The position numbers and the translations under genes were made by a program. Positions 44,187 to 52,700 of a stretch of 64,000 nucleotides of DNA are shown here, in pieces; within the stretch, counting starts at the first letter, position 1; every line of letters starts with the position of its first letter. The notes beneath the pieces were generated by a model. The model made no database searches, was not told the DNA's origin, and saw only the letters and a program-made list of their open reading frames with translations. Origin of the DNA: Pseudomonas sp. DG56-2 (GTDB lineage Bacteria > Pseudomonadota > Gammaproteobacteria > Pseudomonadales > Pseudomonadaceae); assembly GCF_004803755.1 (NCBI RefSeq), contig NZ_CP032311.1, forward strand, positions 2,124,501 through 2,188,500. Reading direction: 5' to 3'.

Positions 44187-44390
44187 TCACAGCGATGCGG
44201 CAGTCAGCTCGATGTTTCGGTCTTGAACATCAATGATAAAGGGCAGCGGCAGGTGGTGTGGCGTATCAAGGGATGAAACCTCGAAACCACCCACGACCAG
44301 GGGCTGACGCTGCTCAAGGGCGATTGATTCATCCGCCAGCCTTTTGACCATTTTCGCGTGGTTCATTGCGATTTCATTGAGCGTTGACAC
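44187..44390 (-). CDS. Small hypothetical protein, 67 aa
   Basis: Reads MSTLNEIAMNHAKMVKRLAD at the start and LPFIIDVQDRNIELTAASL at the end. It uses a GTG start at 44390 with GGAG nine bases upstream. The composition is protein-like: an amphipathic helix followed by beta-strand segments. No family is recognised. It is convergent with the DUF3077-like gene, seven bases apart. Confidence 0.45.
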   Translation of the reverse strand: MSTLNEIAMNHAKMVKRLADESIALEQRQPLVVGGFEVSSLDTPHHLPLPFIIDVQDRNIELTAASL

Positions 44391-44750
44391 GTTATATCTC
44401 CGATAGCTGAGCAGGCGTCTTGTAGGCGCCCTTGGACGTTGATTTTGGCCGCTGCCGCGTCAGAATTACGTCTTTTCGGGGCCGCTGAGGCGGCATTTGC
44501 AATAGCCACGCCAGAGCTGCTGGATAATTGGCTGTCGCGAGATCCAAGGCGACGAATGGCGACCAAGTGCTATCAGAAGATGGGGCATGAGAGGAATCGG
44601 GCCGGTCAAGATATACATCTATTTTCCGGTGACCTCATCCCCTCATGCTTGGGTTATTTATAGGCTGAGCGGCGCCGCGCCACAACTGACAAAAATACTA
44701 GGTTCTGGCGATTCGGGACGGACGGTACTGCCTGATAGCGGAGCCATCCC
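44391..44750. other. Stretch without a confident gene
   Basis: Overlapping frames on both strands (44363-44566 minus, 44439-44663 plus) have no ribosome-binding site and low-complexity Ala/Ser composition (SGVAIANAASAAPKRRNSDA on the minus strand). The sequence looks like a segment seen repeatedly in Pseudomonas genomes, but this is memory, not shown here. No tRNA or hairpin terminator is evident. Confidence 0.4.
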
Positions 44751-45323
44751 TCAGTTCAAAACGATAATCCGCGACACCAACTCCGCGCTGTTCTTCGCCT
44801 GCAACTTTTTCATCAGCCTTGCCCGATGCACTTCCACCGTGCGGTGGGAGATGTTCAATTTACGGCCGATCTCTTTGCAGGTCAGGCCGTTGACGATGTG
44901 CGCCGAAACTTCCCGCTCCCTCGCCGTGAGGTTAACGGTGGGCCGAAACACGCGGTCCATCCGTTCAAAGTGCCACACCATCAGTTGGAACGGGTCGTCC
45001 GGGGTCAGGGTGTAGCCATTGGCCCGGGCCCAGAAGACTTCGCCGTTGTGGTGCTGCATGAATCGCTCGTCCGAGTAGGCGCCATTCTTGGCGTGGCGCA
45101 GCCAGCTCAGGCTGCGTTCGCCGATGGCCTGGTAGTCAGCTTTGGAGGGGTAGAGCTTGAGAATGAGCTCGCCAAGCAGGTCGCTGCGCTGGTAGCCGAA
45201 TAGGCTTTGGAAGGCCTCGTTGAGGTCGAGCATGCGTCGGTTGCCGGTGATCACCTGGGGCGCAGGCGACACCTGGAACGCCAGGCGCTCAAGGTCTTGT
45301 AGTTGTCGGGCGGGGTCGGTCAT
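44751..45323 (-). CDS. PAS-LuxR transcriptional regulator
   Basis: A 190-residue regulator with one N-terminal PAS domain (about 10-115; VITGNRRMLDLNEAFQSLFG, ARANGYTLTPDDPFQLMVWH) and a C-terminal LuxR/FixJ helix-turn-helix (about 128-188; LTAREREVSAHIVNGLTCKE and ISHRTVEVHRARLMKKLQAK). No receiver or autoinducer domain is present. The signal is therefore probably a small ligand or cofactor sensed by PAS. It is transcribed away from the thiolase-ligase-transporter operon, with 148 bases between the starts, and is the natural candidate to control it. Confidence 0.9.
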   Translation of the reverse strand: MTDPARQLQDLERLAFQVSPAPQVITGNRRMLDLNEAFQSLFGYQRSDLLGELILKLYPSKADYQAIGERSLSWLRHAKNGAYSDERFMQHHNGEVFWARANGYTLTPDDPFQLMVWHFERMDRVFRPTVNLTAREREVSAHIVNGLTCKEIGRKLNISHRTVEVHRARLMKKLQAKNSAELVSRIIVLN

Positions 45324-45471
45324 GGCGCTGGCCTGCCTGTTTCTTGTTCAGTGTTGCCACGCAGTATCCATCAATCGAGCTACTGATCCCTATACGTAGT
45401 TGCACGAATAGCGAGGGCTTTGTGCTTGGGGCCATTGTAGGGAACGCCTGATCAACAAAAGGACAAAAACC

Positions 45472-46650
45472 ATGGCTACCGATTCTGTCAGCATCGTCGC
45501 TGCCGCCCATTCACGCTTTGGCCGCTTGACCGATGCCACGCTGGAAGACCTGATTGTCGATGTAACCCGTGCCGCCCTGGCTGACGCTGATGTGGCTGCC
45601 GCGGAAATTGATGCGCTGTTTCTCGGACACTTCAATTCGGGGCTGGTAGCCGATGGCTTTCCAGCGTCGCTGATGTTGCAGGCCGATCCCGCGTTGCGCT
45701 TTAAACCAGCTGCTCGCTGCGAAAATGCCTGCGCCTCTGGGGCGGCGGCGATTCAGGCGGGGATCAATGCCATTCGTGCCGGCGAAGCAGAGTTGGTGCT
45801 GGTGGTGGGTGCCGAGAAAATGACTGCCAATTCCACCGAGCAAGTCACCACGGCGTTGGCCGGGGCGGGCTACCAGCATGATAGCGATGAGGCTGGGCTG
45901 AGTTTTCCGCAATTGTTTGGCTTGGCGGCCGCTCATTATGAACAGCGCTATCAAAGCCCGCTGTCGGCGATGGCGGCCATCGCCGCGAAGAACCACGCCA
46001 ATGCCATGAGCAACCCGTTGGCGCAGATGCACAAAGCGATGAGTTTTGAGCACTGCAACACTGTTTCGCCGAGCAATCCATACATTGCCGAGCCTCTGCG
46101 CCTGACCGATTGTTCGTTGGTGAGTGATGGCGCGGCGGCGATTGTGTTGGCGTCGAGCAAGCGTGCACGGCAGTTCCGTCGCGAGGTCGCGATCAAGAGC
46201 ATGGTGCAGGTCAATGATTACCTGCCCTTGTCTCGCCGCGACTTGCTGGCCTTTGAAGGCCCGCAGCGGGCAATTCGTGCAGCGATGGACAAGGCACAGG
46301 TGAGCCTGGGCGAGTTGAGTTTCGCCGAGGTGCACGATTGTTTCACCATCGCCGAATTGCTGATTTATGAGGCCATGGGCTTGGCCCCACAAGGGCAAGG
46401 CCAGCGGGCGCTGGAGGAGGGTATTGTCCAGCCCGGTGGCAAGCTGCCGGTGAACCTGTCCGGCGGGCTCAAGGCCAAGGGGCATCCGGTGGGCGCAACA
46501 GGTGTATCGATGCATGCCTTGGCCTTTGCTCAATTGACAGGTAAGCCGATTGGCCTGGCGGCGCCGAATGCCGAGTTCGGGTTGCTGTTCAACATGGGTG
46601 GGATGGCAGTGGCCAACTACGCCTCGGTGCTTCAGGCACGGAGGGCGTAA
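45472..46650 (+). CDS. Thiolase-family acyl-CoA acetyltransferase
   Basis: A 392-residue thiolase of the SCP2/acetyl-CoA acetyltransferase branch. The nucleophile Cys is in ARCENACASGAAAIQAGINA near 85; the active-site His boxes are FAEVHDCFTIAELLIYEAMG near 280 and GGLKAKGHPVGATGVSMHAL near 335. This HDCF form, in place of the NEAFA box of biosynthetic or FadA thiolases, points to the SCP-x-like group. Such enzymes cleave or form 3-oxoacyl-CoA, often on branched or steroid-like side chains. It is the first gene of an operon with an acyl-CoA ligase two bases downstream. AAAGGACAAAAACC lies ahead of the ATG. Confidence 0.92.
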   Translation: MATDSVSIVAAAHSRFGRLTDATLEDLIVDVTRAALADADVAAAEIDALFLGHFNSGLVADGFPASLMLQADPALRFKPAARCENACASGAAAIQAGINAIRAGEAELVLVVGAEKMTANSTEQVTTALAGAGYQHDSDEAGLSFPQLFGLAAAHYEQRYQSPLSAMAAIAAKNHANAMSNPLAQMHKAMSFEHCNTVSPSNPYIAEPLRLTDCSLVSDGAAAIVLASSKRARQFRREVAIKSMVQVNDYLPLSRRDLLAFEGPQRAIRAAMDKAQVSLGELSFAEVHDCFTIAELLIYEAMGLAPQGQGQRALEEGIVQPGGKLPVNLSGGLKAKGHPVGATGVSMHALAFAQLTGKPIGLAAPNAEFGLLFNMGGMAVANYASVLQARRA

Positions 46651-46652
46651 CG

Positions 46653-48185
46653 GTGAATATTGCCAATTGGTTGCAAGCTGCCGCGCAACGCTGGCCCGAG
46701 CGCCCGGCGCTGTTTGAGGGGCACCGGCAGATTGCCGATTACCGTACTTTTGCCAATCGAGTGCGCGGTTTGGCGTTGCAGTTGGTTCACGAGCATGGAG
46801 TTCGCCCCGGTGAGCGGGTAGCTCTGTTCATGAAGAACTGCTGCGAGTACCTGGAGTTGATGTATGCGGTCTGGTGGATCGGTGCCGTGGCTGTGCCGAT
46901 CAATTGCAAGCTGCACCGCAGCGAGGCGGCCTGGATTGTCGACAACGCCGAGGCGAAGCTGATCTTCACTGACGACGGCCAGGTCTTTGCGCGCGGCGAG
47001 CTGGCTGAGGGCTGCTTCGAGCAGGCGGGGCGCGAACGCGTGATCGCCGATGTTGGCGCTGCACTGGCAACACCCTACACCTGCACGGCCGATCATTTGG
47101 CCTGGTTGTTCTATACCTCGGGCACCACTGGACGCTCGAAGGGGGTGATGCTTTCCCACGGCAACCTGGTGGCGATGTCTCTGTGCTACCCAGTGGATGT
47201 TGATCCCGTCAACGCTGACGATGCCGTGGTATATGCAGCACCGATGTCTCATGGCGCCGGCTTGTACAACTTCATACATGTGCGTTGTGGTGCGCGGCAT
47301 GTGGTGCCGGCGTCGCGCGGCTTCAAGGCGCAAGAAGTGTTCGACCTGGCTGCCCGGCTTGGCGACGTTTCGCTGTTTGCCGCGCCGACCATGGTCAAGC
47401 GTATGGTCGAGCAGGCGCGCGTGGTCGGCTATGCCGGAGACGGGATCAAAACCATTGTCTACGGTGGCGCGCCAATGTACCTGGCGGATTTGCAAGAAGC
47501 CGTGGACACCTTCGGTGCGCGCTTGGTGCAGATCTACGGCCAGGGCGAGAGCCCGATGACCATCAGCGCCTTGCCCCGTGAAGTGATCGCCGATCGTCAG
47601 CGAGCGGATTGGGCGGGTGTTGCGGCTTCAGTGGGACTGGCGCATTCATGTGTCGATGTGCAGGTGCTGGATGGCGATCGTCGGCCCTTGCCGTTCGGCC
47701 AGCCCGGCCAGATAGCGGTCCGTGGGCCGACGGTAATGCAAGGCTACTGGCGCAACGAAGCGGCCAGCCGTGAAACCTTGGTCGATGGTTGGTTACTGAC
47801 AGGTGATATCGGCTTTCTTGATGAGCAGGGCTACCTGACCCTCACCGACCGTTGCAAGGACGTCATCATCTCTGGTGGCAGCAACGTGTACCCACGCGAA
47901 GTTGAGGAAGTATTGGCGCTGCACCCGCAGGTGTTCGAGGTCTGCGTTGTCGGTGAGGCGGATGAGCAGTGGGGCGAATCGGTGGTGGCCTTTGTGGTAT
48001 CCCGTGATGCGGGCCTGCTGGATGAGCACGTACTGACTGCCTGGTTCATCGAGCGCATGGCTTCGTTCAAGAAGCCGAAGAAGTATGTGTTTCTCGCCGA
48101 GCTGCCGAAAAACAGCTACGGCAAAGTACTCAAGACTGAATTGCGCCACTGGCTGAAGGAGGCCGCAAGCGCCGCCGTTTTGTAA
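46653..48185 (+). CDS. Acyl-CoA ligase (class I adenylate-forming enzyme)
   Basis: A 510-residue ANL-superfamily ligase that activates a carboxylic acid with ATP and joins it to CoA. The P-loop-like motif LFYTSGTTGRSKGVMLSHGN is near 155, the A5 region IYGQGESPMTISALPREVIA near 297, LLTGDIGFLDEQGYLTLTDR near 380 and the hinge CKDVIISGGSNVYPREVEEV follows. The catalytic Lys is in LPKNSYGKVLKTELR near 495. The GTG at 46653 lies two bases after the thiolase stop with GGAGGG upstream. Together with the thiolase it suggests catabolism of an imported organic acid: activation, oxidation by enzymes elsewhere, thiolytic cleavage. The substrate is unknown. Confidence 0.93.
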   Translation: MNIANWLQAAAQRWPERPALFEGHRQIADYRTFANRVRGLALQLVHEHGVRPGERVALFMKNCCEYLELMYAVWWIGAVAVPINCKLHRSEAAWIVDNAEAKLIFTDDGQVFARGELAEGCFEQAGRERVIADVGAALATPYTCTADHLAWLFYTSGTTGRSKGVMLSHGNLVAMSLCYPVDVDPVNADDAVVYAAPMSHGAGLYNFIHVRCGARHVVPASRGFKAQEVFDLAARLGDVSLFAAPTMVKRMVEQARVVGYAGDGIKTIVYGGAPMYLADLQEAVDTFGARLVQIYGQGESPMTISALPREVIADRQRADWAGVAASVGLAHSCVDVQVLDGDRRPLPFGQPGQIAVRGPTVMQGYWRNEAASRETLVDGWLLTGDIGFLDEQGYLTLTDRCKDVIISGGSNVYPREVEEVLALHPQVFEVCVVGEADEQWGESVVAFVVSRDAGLLDEHVLTAWFIERMASFKKPKKYVFLAELPKNSYGKVLKTELRHWLKEAASAAVL

Positions 48186-48238
48186 ACGACTGATGTAGGA
48201 CCGCTTTCCATCAATAAGAACAAGACAGGAATACTGCT

Positions 48239-49579
48239 ATGGCAAATCTTCAGCACAATCCGGCCCGGCAACGGCGGCGCGCGTTCATCGGAGCAACCTC
48301 CGGGCACCTGATCGAATGGTACGACTATGGCGTCTACGGCTTTCTGGCGGTGTACATCGGCCAGGCGTTTTTTGTTTCCGATGATCCGACCACCAGCCTG
48401 CTCAGTAGCTTTGCCGCCTTCGCCTTGAGTTTTTTCATCCGTCCCTTGGGCGGGTTGTTCTTCGGCCCATTGGCCGACAAGATCGGTCGGCGCAAAACCC
48501 TGATCACCGTGCTGGTGATGATGGCAGGTTCCACCTGCCTGCTGGGCATGCTGCCCACTTATGCGTCCATCGGCATCGCCGCTCCGATTCTGTTGGTGTT
48601 GATCCGTTGTGTGCAGGGCTTTTCTGCCGGTGGCGAGATCGGCACCATTACCAGCTTTATCTCCGAGTATGCCGGGCCTGGGCGGCGCGGCTTCTCCACC
48701 TGCTGGTTGATGGTGACGGCAGTATTGGGCCTGGTGCTTGGCGGTGTGGTAGCCAACGGCATGACCTGGGCGCTAGGTGCTGATCTGATGCAGGATTGGG
48801 GCTGGCGTATTCCCTTCCTGGTAGCAGGTCCCATGGGTTTGATCTCTATGTATATCCGCCTGAAGCTTGAAGACAGCCCCGAGTTCCTTGCCTTGCAGAA
48901 AGCGGGAGAAACCTCCAAGGCGCCATTGCGTGAGGTATGGCAGTGGAAGCGGGCGATTGCGTTGGTGTTTTTCATCATCACCCTGCACAGCTCGATTTTC
49001 TACCTGGTGCTGACCTTTGCCTCGACCTACATGTCGCGCATTCTCAAGTTCGACAGTGGTACCACGCTGCTTTACGTGTTCATTGCCAGTCTATCGGCAG
49101 CTTTCGTCATGCCGTTTGGCGGCATGTTCACCGATAAATATGGGCGCAAGCCGTTCCTGATGGTGGTGGGGGTGTTGGCGACAGCGTCGATGTATTGGTT
49201 CTTCAAGGCTGCACCAACAGCCACTGCGGCGTCTTTCTTCTATCCGCTGATGGCGGTGGCGATTCTGTTTGGTCTGTACGCTTCGTCCACTTACGCAACC
49301 ATGAGTGAACTGCTGCCCACGCGGATTCGCTCGACGGGAATCGCGGTGGCCTACAACATTCCTGTGGCAGTGTTCGGCGGCAGTGCGCCATTGATTTCTA
49401 CCTGGTTGATTCAGCAGACCGGGGACATTTCATCGCCTTGGTACTTCTATATTGGCACCGGAATTGTGTCGCTGATTGCCTTGGTGGCATTGCGCAAGGA
49501 GGATTTTGTGGCGTGCCACGGGGCAACGGAATCAGCGCCTGCCCAGGTCGACTTGAAGCTGGCAGGCACTGCGGTGTAG
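48239..49579 (+). CDS. MFS transporter of the metabolite:H+ symporter (MHS) family
   Basis: A 446-residue inner-membrane protein with twelve hydrophobic segments. The opening RRRAFIGATSGHLIEWYDYG is the MHS hallmark ('GxxxEWYDFxxYG'), followed by FIRPLGGLFFGPLADKIGRR (MFS motif A) and GFSAGGEIGTITSFISEYAG. Related transporters import dicarboxylates, shikimate, proline-betaine or aromatic acids with a proton. As the third gene after the thiolase and ligase, it probably brings in the acid that the ligase activates. A GC hairpin follows the stop. The last 40 residues are hydrophilic. Confidence 0.93.
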   Translation: MANLQHNPARQRRRAFIGATSGHLIEWYDYGVYGFLAVYIGQAFFVSDDPTTSLLSSFAAFALSFFIRPLGGLFFGPLADKIGRRKTLITVLVMMAGSTCLLGMLPTYASIGIAAPILLVLIRCVQGFSAGGEIGTITSFISEYAGPGRRGFSTCWLMVTAVLGLVLGGVVANGMTWALGADLMQDWGWRIPFLVAGPMGLISMYIRLKLEDSPEFLALQKAGETSKAPLREVWQWKRAIALVFFIITLHSSIFYLVLTFASTYMSRILKFDSGTTLLYVFIASLSAAFVMPFGGMFTDKYGRKPFLMVVGVLATASMYWFFKAAPTATAASFFYPLMAVAILFGLYASSTYATMSELLPTRIRSTGIAVAYNIPVAVFGGSAPLISTWLIQQTGDISSPWYFYIGTGIVSLIALVALRKEDFVACHGATESAPAQVDLKLAGTAV

Positions 49580-49589
49580 GGGGGGGGAG

Positions 49590-49610
49590 GAGCGGGCTTG
49601 CCCGCTCTTT
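49590..49610 (+). terminator. Terminator / REP-like hairpin after MFS gene
   Basis: GAGCGGGC and GCCCGCTC pair perfectly (8 bp, 2-base TT loop), followed by TTT, 11 bases after the transporter stop. The core GAGCGGGCTTGCCCGCTC is a common REP-type unit in Pseudomonas, so it may be both a repeat and a terminator. A nine-G run lies just before it, beginning at the stop codon. Confidence 0.55.
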
Positions 49611-49709
49611 GAAGGGGAAGATCAGCCGCAACGAGGTATGAAATACACGCGATAAGAAACAGCATTCGCTGAAGACTTTCGCTATTAAAGAAGTGCAGTT
49701 GTTATATTT

Positions 49710-49737
49710 TTGAAACACCATTCTTTTGGCGTATTTT
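49710..49737 (+). promoter_or_regulatory. Candidate sigma-70 promoter of the CHAT-hydrolase gene
   Basis: TTGAAA (49710-49715) and TATTTT (49732-49737) lie 16 bases apart in an AT-rich stretch 35 bases before the ATG. Both depart from consensus by one to two bases. It is the only reasonable pair in the gap and fits an independent unit for the giant gene. Confidence 0.3.
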
Positions 49738-49771
49738 AAAAACATAGGGAATGTTTGAAATCTAACTAAGC

Positions 49772-52700
49772 ATGAACTTTAGTGAGGGGGTGGATCCAGA
49801 GGGATTGATCGTGAAGCCAACTGACGCGCCCCCCCTGATTAAATTGCCCCTTCAGCCATCTGCCGATACTGCCGCAATTGCACCTGCGCCCCTGCCGGCG
49901 CCAACCAGTCGCGGTATCAATGCTGGATCAACCAGCACACTGGACAACATACGCGTGCTGAAAACCTGGCAGTTGGCACCTGCTGCACGTGCCAGTGAGG
50001 CGCCGCGCAGTGAAACATTGCACGATCCCCATGCTTTGCTGGCGCTGGATGCCAATGACGGCTCGACCATCTATATTCGCGCCGATGCGTTGGTCGAGCA
50101 GTTGCGTCGAACCCGGCCAGATGTTGTCGACAGGGACGGTTCGGTCGATTTTGCCCGCTTCATAGACATCCAAGGCAAGAACCGTGGGGCTGCGGATTGG
50201 GTCTGGCGGCAAGTCCGGCAATTGGTGCTGGACGATGATGGCATCACTGACCTGGCCAAGGAGATTTTCAAAAGCAGGGCGACTGACATGGCTGTCGACT
50301 GGGCCGCGCAGAAGGGCGCCAGTGCACTGATGGAAGCCATCGAGCGGCAGTTGGCGGGTGAGCCCGGTCTTTACCGCTGGAACGGTGGGCTGTTGAATCC
50401 CCAGGATCTGATTGCAAGCGACCAGGTGCTGCAGGCCGGTAAACCTATCTTGCTGTTCATTCATGGCACGGGCTCGCACACGCTGGGCAGTTTCGGTGAG
50501 TTGCCGGCAACGGCAGCCTGGAAGGATCTGCAATTGAAGTTCGGCAGCCAGATTGTCGGTCTTGAGCATCGCACGTTCTCGGAAAGCCCCATTACCAATG
50601 CCCTGCAAGCGCTGGTTCATTTGCCGAAGAAGGCACGGGTGCAGTTGGTCAGTCATTCACGCGGCGGGTTGGTTGCCGATCTGTTGTGCATGGACCCCTA
50701 TGATCCGGACTTGCCACAGTGGATCGCGCATTACCGCCGTGAACCGCGTCCCGATGAAGTCGAGCGGGAAAAACAAGATCCGGCGTTAACCGCGCAGCGC
50801 CTGGAGTTTGCTCAAACAGAGCGGGCTAAACTCCAGAGCCTTGTAGACCTGCTCAAGGCCAAGCAGCTCGATATAACCCATTATGTGCGCGTGGCTGCTC
50901 CTGCCCGTGGCACGGCCTTGCTCTCTGATAATCTCGATGTATTTCTCTCCTGCCTGCTGAGTCTGGTGCGCAAGTTTGCCACCTGGGGTATTGGTGCGGC
51001 GGTGGGTGCCGTGGCTACACCTGCCGCCGGCAGTGCCACCGCTCAGCTTGCTTCGCGTAGCCTGAAGCTGTTGGAACGGGTGGTGTTGGAGATCGCTGAC
51101 AAACGGATGCAACCGCAAGTGGTGCCTGGCATCGAGGCCATGCTGCCAGAGGCACCCATGGCCATGTTGCTGGCGCGAGCTGCGCCACTGCCGAAGCTGA
51201 AAATGGCCATCGTTGCCGGCGATACCGAGGATTCGGCCAGCGGGATTGTGCAGCGCATCGGCTACATGTTCGTCAATTGGGCGTTGTTTGATCGTGCTCG
51301 CAACGACCTGGTAGTCAACACCGACTCCATGTATGGCGGCTTGTTCGATCATGCCAACGAGGCGCATGCCATGGCGGTCGAAGGGCCGCAGGTCAATCAC
51401 TTCCATTATTTTCGCGACACCGTCAAATTTCGAAATCGTCCACTTCCCAGCAGCCTGAGCGACTGGCTGCTGGATCGGCTGACGATGACCCGGGGCGCCG
51501 AACCTTCATCAGCGCGGGGCGCTGACACCGTCGAAACGGTGAAAGTGTATGTCGAAGGTCAGCCTGCTGTGTTCCTGATACCGGGGATCATGGGTAGCAG
51601 CTTGAGCGTTGGCGACGAAATTTTCTGGCTCGATCCCCTCAAGCTTGCCTTGAGGGGGCTGGGCAGCATTGCCATCGATGAGCCGCGGGTCAGCAGCAAG
51701 GACCTGATGAGGTTGGCGTATGGAGATCTGTACAAGTATCTGGATAAGGCCCACAACGTTATTGCCCACTACTACGATTGGCGCCAGCCGCTTGAGGACC
51801 TGGGTGCGCAACTGGCAGTCAGGTTACGCGATCAACTCAAGGAGCATCCCACTTCCAGCATTCGCCTGCTCGCGCACAGCATGGGCGGCTTGGTGATACG
51901 TGCCGCTTTCAGGCAAGACCCCGATTTATGGAAAGACCTGATAACCCATGCCGATGGGCTGGTGATCATGCTGGGCACCCCCAACCAGGGTGCCTACTCG
52001 ATGGTGGAAACCTTGCTGGGGCAGTCCGACACCATTCGTATGCTGGCCCGCGTGGACCTTAAGAATAACTTGGCGGACATCCTGAAAATCGTCGCCGACT
52101 TCCCCGGAGCGTTGCATCTGTTGCCTGCCCCAGGGTTTGTCGATATCGGCGGGCACAGTCCGGTGGACTTTTTCGCGGCGGCCAGTTGGAGCCAGTTGGC
52201 CCTGAACAACGATGATTTCTGGTTCGGCAAAGAGTTGGGTGCTCGGCCTCGCGCGGCAGTGCTCAAGCAAGTGCAGGAGCATTGGCAGCGCCTGGCAGAT
52301 AACAGTTGGATCGACTTGGCGCCTGAGCGCATCAGTTATGTCTTTGGCCAGGGCAAGAACACTCCCTGTGGCTTGGACATCAGCGGCGAGCAACTGATGC
52401 TGCGCGGCACTTCGCAAGGCGACGGCACCGTGACCTGGCGTTCCGGCAAGTTGGGTAATCTGCCCGATAATCGTTACTGGTACATGCCCGTGGTGCACGG
52501 TGAGCTGGCATCCACCAAGCACTATTTTGCCGAGATCGAAAGCTTGCTGCACAAGCGTACGCCTGCGCTGCTCAAGCGTCTGCCGAGTAGTCGTACAGCC
52601 GAGCGCAGCACGGCGCTGGTCAGCTTTCGAGGTGGGCCACCCGCCTATCCGGCCGATGCCCAGTTGCTGAGTCAGGTGCTCGGCAACAGCAGCAGCCTGG

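Noticed and set aside
49577..49590. A run of nine Gs as a phase-variable tract
   Set aside because: It lies at and after the stop codon of the transporter gene, so slippage would not change a protein. It is also not near the promoter of the next gene.
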